From Chitinophagaceae bacterium (lineage in GTDB: Bacteria; Bacteroidota; Bacteroidia; Chitinophagales; Chitinophagaceae), in contig JAIEMP010000012.1 of the NCBI GenBank assembly GCA_019752045.1, forward strand, positions 124,001 through 188,000: a stretch of 64,000 nucleotides of DNA, read 5' to 3'. The notes beneath the pieces are model-generated. The model was given only the letters and a program-made list of their open reading frames with translations. It had not been told where the DNA came from and ran no database searches. Position numbers and translations under genes: made by a program. Of the stretch, positions 10,217-18,828 are shown piece by piece (positions within the stretch are counted from its first letter, which is position 1; every line of letters begins with the position of its first letter).

Positions 10217-10897
10217 CTATTTCGTTGTTTTATCAATGGGCGGAAAAAAGATTTCAGATCCGGGTTGCAACTCTCTGAAATTACTCAGTCCGTTTACCTT
10301 TGCTATCTGCCAGTAATATTTTGAATGACCATAAATACGATAACACATCAACGGTAATGTATCGCCTTGCTTCACGGTTCTGTAATGTGTTAAATCCGGA
10401 CTGCTGTTCCGCTCTTCTGCCACTCTCAACTCTTCTTCTTTTAACTCACGGATTGATACTTTGCAAATGGCACGGATGGGTTTACCGTTTGGATTAAACA
10501 GCTTGTATGCAATGTTGAGCAACACACAAATACCTTTCATGAGTGATGTACCCCACACAAACTTGAAAAATTTAGGCTGATGAATCTCCCCTTCGTAACC
10601 CATGAGAAACTGTTTAAAATTTTCAATGTCGGTTGCTATATCACTGCGTGGATTTTTATCAATGATGCCGGTATTATCAAACAAAATTTCAAATGATAAT
10701 TCTTCCGGCGGTTTTAATTTAAACTTCGGCTGACTGCCGCTTGTTCCCTGCCCCTGCCCGTTTTCAAATTCCATTTTAATTTCCTGCGTATAGTTTTCCG
10801 GGTTCATCATTACTGTAAATGGTTCACCCACCTGGGTTTCACAACCCGGATCGCTGTAAGCAAAGATTTTTAATTTTTCAAATTGTCCGTCGGGCAT
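10217..10897 (-). CDS. LysM-domain tube/spike adaptor (Afp7-like)
   Basis: This 226-residue protein has an N-terminal gp53-like region (FEKLKIFAYSDPGCETQVGE...TVMMNPENYTQ) and a C-terminal LysM module from about residue 170 (YRTVKQGDTLPLMCYRIYG...ELQPGSEIFFPP). The 'CETQVG.PF.V..NPE.Y' opening is characteristic of eCIS Afp7-like tail proteins. It starts one base after the stop of the small DUF5908 gene. In related particles this protein joins the inner tube to the baseplate; the LysM fold is structural there and does not need peptidoglycan. Confidence 0.9.
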   Translation of the reverse strand: MPDGQFEKLKIFAYSDPGCETQVGEPFTVMMNPENYTQEIKMEFENGQGQGTSGSQPKFKLKPPEELSFEILFDNTGIIDKNPRSDIATDIENFKQFLMGYEGEIHQPKFFKFVWGTSLMKGICVLLNIAYKLFNPNGKPIRAICKVSIRELKEEELRVAEERNSSPDLTHYRTVKQGDTLPLMCYRIYGHSKYYWQIAKVNGLSNFRELQPGSEIFFPPIDKTTK

Positions 10898-10898
10898 A

Positions 10899-11069
10899 TC
10901 AACGTTCTTTTTTGTTTTCGATCATGCGTAATACTTCTTCCACTGCCTCTCTTACCACCGCTTCTTTTTCATCATTGCCTTCTGCACCTGCATTTGCGTT
11001 GGATGCGGCTTTGTTCTGGTCCTGATTAACCGTTGCTTTAATTACCAGCTCCCGTATTTCAATTGGCAT
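10899..11069 (-). CDS. Small DUF5908-type eCIS protein
   Basis: This ORF is 56 residues long. It starts at ATG 11069-11067 and ends in TGA at 10901-10899. The sequence starts MPIEIRELVIKATV, continues with an acidic/Ala-rich linker, and ends in an amphipathic helix (VVREAVEEVLRMIENKKER). The opening matches what I know as DUF5908, a tiny protein found in Bacteroidota injection-system clusters between tube and LysM genes. It is 6 bp downstream of tube 2 and 1 bp upstream of the LysM gene. The function is unknown; a chaperone or assembly factor for the tube initiator is an inference from position only. Confidence 0.82.
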   Translation of the reverse strand: MPIEIRELVIKATVNQDQNKAASNANAGAEGNDEKEAVVREAVEEVLRMIENKKER

Positions 11070-11075
11070 AACCGT

Positions 11076-11534
11076 TTATTTTACATTGAAATATTTATAA
11101 GCCAGATCTAAGGTTTCAACTACAATTCCGTTTTCCTGTGCGTTGAGATCACTCACACTCCATTTCTTGGGCCATGCATCAATAATTTCCCAATGCTTAA
11201 TGGCTTCATGTTTTTCGTTGAGCAATTGCACATTGATCAAGGCAGGTTTGTTATTTACAAAATCTCTGTCGTGCAAAATGCCCAGTACCCATTTGATGAG
11301 TTTAGAATCGGTGAGCATTCCTCTTTTCAATGAGAGATCGGAATATTTTGAGCGAACAGGAAGTTTGTGTTCAAAACGGTTTTCACCACCTTCTTTAAAG
11401 CTTTCTGTATCGTACTCAACGGTTAAACCACTTACAGATTGAAAGCGGATATCGTTATCATTACCGATACCAACAAACTCAACCTTGAAATGAAAACCAA
11501 CAGGAGGATAATATCCACCGGGTGCAGTTGCCAT
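11076..11534 (-). CDS. Inner tube protein 2 (Afp5-like, T4 gp19 family)
   Basis: This 152-residue protein of the gp19/Hcp-like tube family has the N-terminal GFHFKVEFVG, a SVSGLTVEYDTE strand-loop, the LKRGMLTDSKLIKWV motif shared with tube 1, and the C-terminal NAQENGIVVETLDLAYKYF. Compared with the upstream tube gene it has a longer N-terminal segment (GGYYPPVG). That is typical of the tube paralog that contacts the spike hub. It lies between tube 1 and DUF5908. Confidence 0.92.
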   Translation of the reverse strand: MATAPGGYYPPVGFHFKVEFVGIGNDNDIRFQSVSGLTVEYDTESFKEGGENRFEHKLPVRSKYSDLSLKRGMLTDSKLIKWVLGILHDRDFVNNKPALINVQLLNEKHEAIKHWEIIDAWPKKWSVSDLNAQENGIVVETLDLAYKYFNVK

Positions 11535-11563
11535 GGACTTTTGTGTTTACTTTTTTTATTCTA

Positions 11564-11697
11564 TCCGTCCGACGAGGCGTCTGACGGAAGCATTATACTC
11601 ACATCATTCATCTTTCATTCGTCTGACGAGGACGTCCGACGAAAGCTTCACTCATCACTCATCACTCATCCGTCTGACGAGGGCGTATCCCGTCAGC
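11564..11697. repeat. Three family C repeats between the two tube genes
   Basis: Three copies of an imperfect palindrome of the form TCCGTCYGACGAGG.CGTCYG occur at 11564-11588, 11618-11643 and 11670-11697. They are separated by CATCATTCATC-like spacers. The last copy overlaps the end of tube 1 and supplies its TGA stop. A fourth copy lies far away at 48011-48035, so this is an interspersed family and not a local duplication. Confidence 0.8.
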
Positions 11698-12121
11698 TTA
11701 GAATATTCAATCCTTCATGCGCCAGCTCCAGTGTTTCGATGGCTACTTCGTTGCCATCGCTTTTTAAATCACTTGCCTGCACTTTTACAGGAAATGCATT
11801 CTTTGCTTTCCATGTCATAACCGGTGCATGTGTTTCATTTAATAAACTGATGATGATGTCTCTGCGTTCGGTAACCGTGAGGTTGATGGTGTTTACCCAT
11901 TTATAAAAATCACTGTCGCCCTGGATGGTGCCACGTTTCAACGTGATGTTGCTGAACTTGTGCATACCGGGCATTTTAATTTTTGAATACTCCGGGCTGC
12001 TGCCTTCACGGTATTCAATTGCTTCAACCTGCATATCAAGACCCGTTACTTCTGTAAAACCAATCCGTACTCCACCCCATTGTACCTGGAAATGAAATTT
12101 TGGAAGAGGATATGTTGCCAT
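11693..12121 (-). CDS. Inner tube protein 1 (Afp1-like, T4 gp19 family)
   Basis: This 142-residue protein is a standard major tube subunit: FHFQVQWGGVRIGFTEVTGL, then YSKIKMPGMHKFSNITLKRG, and the C-terminal VAIETLELAHEG. It stacks into hexameric rings inside the sheath in related particles. The stop codon lies inside a family C repeat, so the last residues (ILS) may have been altered by repeat insertion. The gene follows the sheath gene by about 100 bp of AT-rich repeat. Confidence 0.94.
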   Translation of the reverse strand: MATYPLPKFHFQVQWGGVRIGFTEVTGLDMQVEAIEYREGSSPEYSKIKMPGMHKFSNITLKRGTIQGDSDFYKWVNTINLTVTERRDIIISLLNETHAPVMTWKAKNAFPVKVQASDLKSDGNEVAIETLELAHEGLNILS

Positions 12122-12191
12122 AATAATTTAGTTTTTAGTTTGTAGTGAATAGTTTGTAGTTATTGCTCAAGAAAATTTGTAATGATTTATT

Positions 12192-12218
12192 ATTTTCAAA
12201 TCTTCAAATTTTCAAATT
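12192..12218. repeat. AT-rich 9-mer repeat (TTTCAAATC units)
   Basis: Tandem ATTTTCAAA-TCTTCAAA-TTTTCAAAT units lie between the sheath stop and the tube 1 start. The same motif flanks rsmI at 21555-21635. A related TTTGTAGT motif precedes it (12130-12160). Confidence 0.65.
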
Positions 12219-12221
12219 GCA

Positions 12222-14294
12222 TTAACTCTCTGCCATTTTATGTGAGAACTGAAGGATGATAAATTCTGCCGGACGAACAACAGCCATTCCTATTTCAACA
12301 ATCATTCTTCCTTCAAGAATATCCAGAGCTGTCATTGTTTTACCTAAACCAACCGCTACATAAAATGCATGCTCCGGTTTTGCTCCCTGCAATGCACCTT
12401 GTCTCCATAAAACAGTTAAGAAATTTTCAATCATGCCTTGCACTTTCACCCATGTATTGGCATCGTTGGGTTCAAACACAAATGGCTCTGTAGATTTTTT
12501 GCAACTCTCCTCCACCATATTAAAGAAGCGACGCACACTTACATAACGCCATTCATTATCATTACCCATCAATGTTCTTGCACCCCAAACCAATGTACCT
12601 TTACCGGTAAAGGACCGAATAGCATTGATTGATTTACCTGCTACAGCATCCACATTTAAATTCGATTGCTCATCGGCACTGATCATTACAGACGGTCCGG
12701 AAACAGAATTTAAACTTTCATTCGCCGGCGCTTTCCACACACCTCTTGCATTATCAACCCGAGCATATACACCTGCTATAGCTCCGCTTGGCGGCAACTT
12801 GTTCCACTCCCGTTTAATGTTTGCAACAATACTGCTGATGACGGGATGCCTTTCATACAAAGCATCCTGTGCAGCTTTCTTATATGCTTTTGCTGCACTT
12901 AAAACAGTATCTGCATATGCAGAAAGTTTATCAAAAGCTATCTGCAGATCAATGGCAATTAATCTTCCGATCGCTGCATGATTTGTTGCAACGGTAGAAT
13001 CGCCATAGTCTTTTGGAGTAGCAGGCAACACAATCGTTGAAATTAAACCACCTAACCAGATTGCATCAACAGAAGGATACAAACCATCTACTGCTAAAGC
13101 ATTATTTGCAAGACCGGTTAATGCTCTTGTATCTTCATTCCTGTCTGCAAGAATAATGGACTTAGCAGCACCTCTCCACAATGCTTCGGATGTTGCATAG
13201 GAATTCACATCACTACGCAAAGCAGATGGATTGTTTAAGGTTGTATTCAATGTTTGAAACTCAAGCAATGCTTTTCTGCAGAAGTTCATCAATATCACCA
13301 TTCTTGCTTTTGCATCAACTGAATTGGCAGCTGTATCTACCAGTGTTTTAATTTCTCTGAACTTATCTTTTAATGATTGTGCAACCGGAATAGCCCCGCC
13401 ATTTAAATCTCCTGTTGCAGGATCTGCTTTTTTAATCGCTGTGAGAACGGTTTCTACTTTTCCGATTTCTGTAAATGCTGAATTGGTATCTGCCACCAGT
13501 TGATTTAAAACGGGATCGGATGAGAGTGTTCCCAAATCAATAGCCGAACCTCCGCCCGAAGGAGTGACATTGCCTTTAAATGAAGTAAATTCCACTTCTC
13601 TCGGATAGGTTGCATACACCCATGGTGTATAAGCTGCCGCATATTTTAAATTGTTGATGCCGATATTATTTCTGAAATTTTCAACCGCTTTCTTTTGTCC
13701 GCCGGTTACGTTTTCTTTCAGATCAAACAAACCAACTCTGTCCTGCAGTTTCGCACACTGATCCAGTACCATTTGCTGCAGCGAATAAAAACCTGCATCA
13801 TCAGAACCATTTACAACCATGTTCAACGCATCGGGAAAAAGAATGATTGTTGGTTCATCTACTTTTTCCAAAGCTTTCACTCCACCTCTGAAACCGGTAC
13901 CCAACACTTCATCTCCTGCAGCAGGTGCTGCACCATGTTTACCAACAGAAACAATGTAACAATCGCCCCCGCCATTATCAAAAAACAAACGCATACTGTC
14001 GTACATAAAATAGCGCTGTGTGTTGGCCATGCTTACTTCTGTTACTGCATGGTTATTCGCTGTATCCACTTTTACATTGATCGTGGCCGGATTAATATCG
14101 CCGCCATAATATTGCACAAATTCAATTAACGAACTGAGGCGAATGGGTTTGCCGGTAAGACTTTCTCCGCTTCGTTCTGCTTTTTCTGTGTAACCGATAA
14201 AAGCAGGAATTGCTGTTTCAACCTGTGCTACAGATGGGGGCAGCTTGGGAATTTCCTCCACATAAACACCCGGGGTTTTGTACGTAGTTGCCAT
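12222..14294 (-). CDS. eCIS contractile sheath protein (Afp2-4-like)
   Basis: This 690-residue sheath subunit opens with YKTPGVYVEEIPKLPPSVAQ and VETAIPAFIGYTEKAER, the hallmark N-terminus of sheath proteins. It ends with the conserved assembly domain (VSVRRFFNMVEESCKK, FVFEPNDANTWVKV, LTVLWRQGALQGAKPEHAFY). The middle (roughly residues 190-450) is an enlarged surface domain, so the protein is much longer than the roughly 350-450 residues of single Afp sheath types. Only one sheath gene is present, as in AlgoCIS-like systems, whereas Afp has three. Contraction of this polymer drives the tube outward. Confidence 0.95.
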   Translation of the reverse strand: MATTYKTPGVYVEEIPKLPPSVAQVETAIPAFIGYTEKAERSGESLTGKPIRLSSLIEFVQYYGGDINPATINVKVDTANNHAVTEVSMANTQRYFMYDSMRLFFDNGGGDCYIVSVGKHGAAPAAGDEVLGTGFRGGVKALEKVDEPTIILFPDALNMVVNGSDDAGFYSLQQMVLDQCAKLQDRVGLFDLKENVTGGQKKAVENFRNNIGINNLKYAAAYTPWVYATYPREVEFTSFKGNVTPSGGGSAIDLGTLSSDPVLNQLVADTNSAFTEIGKVETVLTAIKKADPATGDLNGGAIPVAQSLKDKFREIKTLVDTAANSVDAKARMVILMNFCRKALLEFQTLNTTLNNPSALRSDVNSYATSEALWRGAAKSIILADRNEDTRALTGLANNALAVDGLYPSVDAIWLGGLISTIVLPATPKDYGDSTVATNHAAIGRLIAIDLQIAFDKLSAYADTVLSAAKAYKKAAQDALYERHPVISSIVANIKREWNKLPPSGAIAGVYARVDNARGVWKAPANESLNSVSGPSVMISADEQSNLNVDAVAGKSINAIRSFTGKGTLVWGARTLMGNDNEWRYVSVRRFFNMVEESCKKSTEPFVFEPNDANTWVKVQGMIENFLTVLWRQGALQGAKPEHAFYVAVGLGKTMTALDILEGRMIVEIGMAVVRPAEFIILQFSHKMAES

Positions 14295-14320
14295 GATGAA
14301 AAGGTTTAATGATGAATGGT

Positions 14321-15523
14321 TTAATAGTTTAAGTATATGTTACAGTAGTAATCTGCTCCTGTTTTGCTGAGCATACCCGATGCATGCACATCGGGATTGG
14401 GTGCCAGCGGAGGTTCAGCACTTACCGGTTGAAAAAGTGTGACTTTAAATTCATGCGGTTCTTCTTTTAACGGAATAGGATGTGTGCTGGTAAAAAAATC
14501 TGCAGGGTTTGCATTGCCGGTAAACGCATAATCAGGATTACTGTCAATGGCCTGTACTCCTTTTTTGGGAATAAGATATTTCCAGAAGGCATAACGGTTC
14601 GCAAAACGGATGCTGAAATTTAACCAGCTGTTTTTACCTGCAATAAACTGATCTTTTAATTTACCTGCGGCATCCAGAAAAGCAAAATCATTTCCATTAG
14701 ATAAATGGTTATACAAATCAATCACAGCAAAGCAATTATTATAAACCGCATCATTACTCATGTAAACTATAGTTTCATTTCCGTTGATGCTCACTTTATA
14801 TTTTGCTTCGGGCAGAGAAGAAAAATCAACCGGAACAGCATCAACTGCTGTTTCAAAATGAAGTGTTTGCTGCAGCACCTGCTCAGTAAAACCATTTGTT
14901 GCCGGATTTAATTGATGAACTGTAACCTGTACATCTGCAGTGGCAGGTAACACCGGAAATATTTGTTGCTGCGGAATAAACTGCAACAGATCTACAGCGG
15001 ATGCATATTCCTGCTTCTGCCGGTTTACCCAAAAACCAGTATTCGGTGGCGTGTTGCCTGTTGATGCACGGATACATTCATACACAACATTCGATTGTTT
15101 TACAAAATCACCGGGCAAATAATTTGCTGCAGCCGCATAAGCAGCAACCGGGGTTGATAAATACAGCAGATCTGTATTTATTGCAATGTTCACTTTATTC
15201 TGGTGCAGATTGGTAAAATAAAAACGCTTGCCTTGTAATGCTTTCAACTCCAGGTTTGACACGGTCATAAACAACGGCTTCATCAGCTCCATAAAAAACG
15301 TAAACCGGTCAGAAGCTTTTGGTTCTACAAACGGCTTTCCTGTTTCATCTGTCTTCATCAACACAATCAGTTTGTTGCCAACAGTTTTGCACAGCGCTTT
15401 ATAATTGGCCAGCAGTTTTGAAGTAGCAGCAGAAGGCACTATACGAAAATCCCGACAGGTTCCATCTTTGTAGAAATCATGCATTAGCTCCGTCATGAAT
15501 AATATTTTGTACGTGGTTGTCAT
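14321..15523 (-). CDS. eCIS-associated protein with carbohydrate-binding-like module
   Basis: I do not recognise the whole 400-residue protein, although it sits at a conserved place between the DUF4255 and sheath genes. Its start overlaps the upstream stop (ATGA, 15520-15523), so it is translationally coupled. Residues about 129-167 read YAAAANYLPGDFVKQSNVVY then ECIRASTGNTPPNTGFW. This fits the CBM5/12 or chitin-binding type 3 pattern (Y..GD.V...N.VYEC......G..P.....W). The flanks (1-125 and 180-400) look like mixed alpha/beta with no signal peptide. A particle decoration or surface-binding role is inference; a purely structural role is equally possible. Confidence 0.7.
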   Translation of the reverse strand: MTTTYKILFMTELMHDFYKDGTCRDFRIVPSAATSKLLANYKALCKTVGNKLIVLMKTDETGKPFVEPKASDRFTFFMELMKPLFMTVSNLELKALQGKRFYFTNLHQNKVNIAINTDLLYLSTPVAAYAAAANYLPGDFVKQSNVVYECIRASTGNTPPNTGFWVNRQKQEYASAVDLLQFIPQQQIFPVLPATADVQVTVHQLNPATNGFTEQVLQQTLHFETAVDAVPVDFSSLPEAKYKVSINGNETIVYMSNDAVYNNCFAVIDLYNHLSNGNDFAFLDAAGKLKDQFIAGKNSWLNFSIRFANRYAFWKYLIPKKGVQAIDSNPDYAFTGNANPADFFTSTHPIPLKEEPHEFKVTLFQPVSAEPPLAPNPDVHASGMLSKTGADYYCNIYLNY

Positions 15524-16119
15524 GATACCGGAATTTTCATTTGATCGTTGAGCTGTATTTCTTTGATAAAGCCACTTTCGCTGATGGTTGCATTTTCATC
15601 CATTGTTACCTGCCGCACTTTATACATCACAGAAGGAAAATATTTTCCTCCCAAGATGCTCCACATATGATTGGTTTGTTCAAAGCTCATATTATGCAGA
15701 TCCACTACAATCCGTTGAATTCGGCTATCCAGTCCCGGATGAGTAATGGGCGTAAAGACATATTGATGTTGAAAAAATTGCACAATGCCTCCGAGAAGTT
15801 TTAATGAATCATCATAATTTCTTCTGTTCATGGAGAACAACACATACAGGTTGAGATAAAGCGGCGGATTTTTATAAACAGTTGAAAGATCAGTCCTGGT
15901 ATAGTTTTCCTGCTGTTTGGCAATACGGTCTTCTTCTACATTTATGAGACTCAGTACAGCTTTGTCTTTGATATCGGGTAAAATATCTGCAGTGGTATCC
16001 GATGACAGAGATATATTACTCACCACCAGTCTTGCAACAGTTGGTGTTGGATTTGTAATTTTTAAATTCAAATACTTATTCACTTCCTCACCGAGGAACT
16101 TCAATGATTCGTGGATCAT
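15520..16119 (-). CDS. DUF4255 / Pvc16-like tube-sheath terminator
   Basis: This 199-residue protein has the DUF4255 (Pvc16 N-terminal) pattern: an N-terminal helix (IHESLKFLGEEVNKYL), a short-strand core with ALSLINVEEDRIAKQQ, NPPLYLNLYVLFSMN and the W-containing end NHMWSILGGKYFPSVMYKVR. In Afp/PVC this family (Afp16) caps the distal end of the sheath and tube and sets length. It is the first gene of the visible eCIS operon, with a candidate promoter about 75-100 bp upstream. Confidence 0.9.
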   Translation of the reverse strand: MIHESLKFLGEEVNKYLNLKITNPTPTVARLVVSNISLSSDTTADILPDIKDKAVLSLINVEEDRIAKQQENYTRTDLSTVYKNPPLYLNLYVLFSMNRRNYDDSLKLLGGIVQFFQHQYVFTPITHPGLDSRIQRIVVDLHNMSFEQTNHMWSILGGKYFPSVMYKVRQVTMDENATISESGFIKEIQLNDQMKIPVS

Positions 16120-16190
16120 TGCTAAAGGTTTAATGGTTAATGGTACAGAGGAAAAAAATGCTTACAATGGATGTTGGGAGAATGGTAAAA

Positions 16191-16221
16191 CAAGATTAAG
16201 CGAAAAAAAAACTTTTGTCAA
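16191..16221 (-). promoter_or_regulatory. Candidate promoter of the eCIS operon
   Basis: On the minus strand TTGACA (16221-16216) is followed after 17 bases by TAATCTTG (16198-16191), close to the Bacteroidota -7 motif TAnnTTTG. It sits 72 bp upstream of the first eCIS ATG in a gene-free stretch. The rest of 16120-16480 shows only AT-rich DNA. Confidence 0.4.
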
Positions 16222-16482
16222 TACTACTATCAGGTATTTTTTTTGCACATTTTATTTCTTCTTAAAAATCTATTGAGCTGCTGAAAGCCTGTTTACTGAA
16301 AATGCTTTGCAGACAAGCATCTCCATAACAGCTTGTGCAAAAAAGGAACTGAAAATAGCTGTTACGGTTAACAATTAATTGATATAAATCGTAAAATATG
16401 CAGCACTTGTTTCGATGTAAAACAGTAAAATTACGAGGTTAACTTTTCGCTGATCAGAAAATGAAGAGATGTATTGTAATAA

Positions 16483-16508
16483 AAAAGCGATGAAAATTCA
16501 TCGCTTTT
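16483..16508 (-). terminator. Rho-independent terminator after the T9SS hydrolase gene
   Basis: A 12-bp stem AAAAGCGATGAA / TTCATCGCTTTT with a 2-base centre lies 17 bp past the stop of the minus-strand hydrolase gene. It is nearly symmetrical, so it could also end transcripts from the other side. Confidence 0.7.
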
Positions 16509-16524
16509 AATTTATACTATCATT

Positions 16525-18828
16525 TTATTGTTTGATAAATGAAATCGTTCGCCAAAAAGTTCCGTCGAATGCTTTGAGGAAATAAACACCCTCTGGAAGA
16601 TTATTTAAATTGATGAAAGCTCTTCTTGAATTAGGCGGATAATTCCATTCTTTTTTCACATTACCAAACCGATCTAATATTCTCAGTTTGATAAAGTATG
16701 TATTATTCAATGCTTCCACATTGGCAGATGAACCTGCAGGATTTGGTGAAATACGCAACAGAATCGGTCCCCCACCGCCGCCTCCATCACAGTTTGGGAC
16801 AGGACCTACTGTCATACTTACAGTCGTACTCGGATCACTTAAACCACATACATTCTTTGCTTGCACAGTTAGATAATTATAATAGGTTTGACCTTGCTGC
16901 GGTGTATTTACCAATGGAGCCGTATAGAAATAATCACTTCCATAGCCGCTCATGTCCTGAATAATTTGACCGAAATTAAAATTCCACACCAAGCTTGTTG
17001 CTCCTGTTGGTGTACTTGAGTATGCTTCTGCAAATGTGCCACACTGAGCATCATAGTTAGAGGCAAAAATTATTGGTGTAGTTGGTGTATTACTAATGTT
17101 TATTGATTTAAAAATTTCTGAATCTGCTCCGCAAGGGTTAACAATTTTAGCTTTAATTGACCCTGCACCGATGGATAAAGCTTTTACTGTAATTGAAGCA
17201 GAACTTGAAGACATTACCTGAAGATTTGAGGAAACTATCCATTGAACAGAAGTTCCAGCAGGAGCTGCAATATCCAATGTATAGGTTGAAGTACTGTTTA
17301 CACATAATTCATTAACTCCACCTGATAAAGAAAATGTACATATAGTTGGGCAGCCTGGCTGGCCCTTATCTATTTCCTGTATAACCCAGTTTACATTTGC
17401 CTCAGTTAGAAAAATATGTTTTTCATTTGTCGGCGGCATAAAATAACCATCAAAATTAATTTCATTGTTGCACAAAAGATTCCTGTTATCAACTCTTGTA
17501 TGCCAGTTGCTGACAGGTTGTTTAAAACCAAGGGCACTTATTGTTGGAACAAAACAAAATTCTTTGTTATAAATTGCCCAATGCGTAGATGAAAATTTGG
17601 AACTTTCGTCTACTCCTTTTCTTATACCAGGTATTACATTGTCGTTATGGCTTCCTTGAACAGCATCCATACTCCCTCTTGAATTAGTGTTGGTAACATT
17701 CCTTTTCGACCATATGTATACCGGAGGGAAAGGATTAAGCACCAATGTATATGATAATAACTGAGATGTGCTGTAAGTGGGCATAAACCAATTCTCAATA
17801 TCAAGTACTTTAATTTCAGGGCCAAATATGCGCTTAAAACCTTCACCACTTAAATTATGCGCTCCCGGACTAAGTGTATTTGTGCCGTTTCCCGTGCCGT
17901 TCAAAAGGTTTACTTTTCTTACATTCATTGGAAAACCTCCTGAATTGGTTAAGCCATTATTTTTAAGATTTGTATAAAATGTGTTGTGGTATGAATTGGT
18001 GGAGTTAAGCCCATCAACTTGTTCAATCAATTGCTGTCGTGCAGCAATTGAACGTAACTTTTTTTCGTAATTATATTTTACACCCTGTTCCCCGGTAACA
18101 ATGGCAAGAAAACGAATGCTATGCTGTGCAGCAGGAGAAATATTGGCGCCATCATGCGGGCTGTCAAAACTTACCCAAACTCTGCAGTTATGGTTCATGT
18201 TGGGTGCTCCAAGTGATTGTTGTTTTTCCATATAGGAAAGTGCATACCTGCTAATTAGCCCTCCCATGCTTGGGCCAACAATTACTAATTTTTCTGTACT
18301 TCCATTTGCTAATAAGGTAGCATTAACCTGCTGTATCAGTTTTACAAGCAACATGGCATTACGTTCAATATAATCGGCACCACCATCACGGCCGTTTTCG
18401 AGAACTACAGTTGAAGTACCGTTTACTTTTACATAGGCCGGGATTGGTAAATTGGGAACACCTTGAAGCCCATCAATAGTACTACCTAACTTAGGAAAGT
18501 TTAAGATGATTACATCATAACCTTTGTCCCGTAACTCATCACCAAGAAGAGTCGGAGTTCCGCTTTTAGTATAGCTTAAAAACTCATTATAAAGTTTAGT
18601 ATAACTTCTTTCATTTTGAGGGTCAAACCCATCCACAATAATTATGGGTTTGCGTAAAACGGGTTCGCAATCGGTTGCTGTAGGACTTTGCGTATGATAA
18701 TAGATATGATAATCGGCGTGGCTGTTGGTAGCATATGTTTCAGCATATCCCTGGAAGGGTATGTCTGAAGTGAGTAATACATTTGTTGGTGTGCAGTTTG
18801 CACCAATAGGGTTTAATGTAGCTTCACT
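16525..18828 (-). CDS. Alpha/beta hydrolase with T9SS sorting domain, 3' part of an amber-split gene
   Basis: The frame is open from just after a TAG (18831-18829) to the stop at 16525, about 767 codons. It is in the same frame as the preceding signal-peptide ORF. The hydrolase core begins KPIIIVDGFDPQNERS and shows the nucleophile elbow VGPSMGGLISRYALSY (G-x-S-x-G). A PKD/Ig-like region follows (CTFSLSGG...VQWIVSS), and the end is a type A T9SS domain (LRISPNPAGSS...EGVYFLKAFDG). Expected role when intact: secreted or surface lipase/esterase. A GTG at 18636 cannot be a sensible start because it lies inside the core strand. If TAG is a true stop, this part lacks a signal peptide and would be non-functional. 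Confidence 0.75.
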   Translation of the reverse strand, partial: SEATLNPIGANCTPTNVLLTSDIPFQGYAETYATNSHADYHIYYHTQSPTATDCEPVLRKPIIIVDGFDPQNERSYTKLYNEFLSYTKSGTPTLLGDELRDKGYDVIILNFPKLGSTIDGLQGVPNLPIPAYVKVNGTSTVVLENGRDGGADYIERNAMLLVKLIQQVNATLLANGSTEKLVIVGPSMGGLISRYALSYMEKQQSLGAPNMNHNCRVWVSFDSPHDGANISPAAQHSIRFLAIVTGEQGVKYNYEKKLRSIAARQQLIEQVDGLNSTNSYHNTFYTNLKNNGLTNSGGFPMNVRKVNLLNGTGNGTNTLSPGAHNLSGEGFKRIFGPEIKVLDIENWFMPTYSTSQLLSYTLVLNPFPPVYIWSKRNVTNTNSRGSMDAVQGSHNDNVIPGIRKGVDESSKFSSTHWAIYNKEFCFVPTISALGFKQPVSNWHTRVDNRNLLCNNEINFDGYFMPPTNEKHIFLTEANVNWVIQEIDKGQPGCPTICTFSLSGGVNELCVNSTSTYTLDIAAPAGTSVQWIVSSNLQVMSSSSASITVKALSIGAGSIKAKIVNPCGADSEIFKSINISNTPTTPIIFASNYDAQCGTFAEAYSSTPTGATSLVWNFNFGQIIQDMSGYGSDYFYTAPLVNTPQQGQTYYNYLTVQAKNVCGLSDPSTTVSMTVGPVPNCDGGGGGGPILLRISPNPAGSSANVEALNNTYFIKLRILDRFGNVKKEWNYPPNSRRAFINLNNLPEGVYFLKAFDGTFWRTISFIKQ

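Noticed and set aside
11564-11697. CRISPR-like array
   Set aside because: Only three imperfect palindromes, spacers are similar to one another, no cas genes, and a copy exists 36 kb away.
11439-11906. 155-codon plus-strand ORF across the tube genes and family C repeats
   Set aside because: It reads through repeats and the antisense of two clear tube genes; the composition (repeated HHSSFIRLTR-like stretches) is repeat translation.
13695-14129. 144-codon plus-strand ORF opposite the sheath gene
   Set aside because: Shadow frame of the conserved sheath N-terminus.
1-16119. Contractile prophage
   Set aside because: No capsid, portal, terminase, integrase or lysis genes in 16 kb; DUF4255, DUF5908 and PAAR/LysM order is that of an eCIS.
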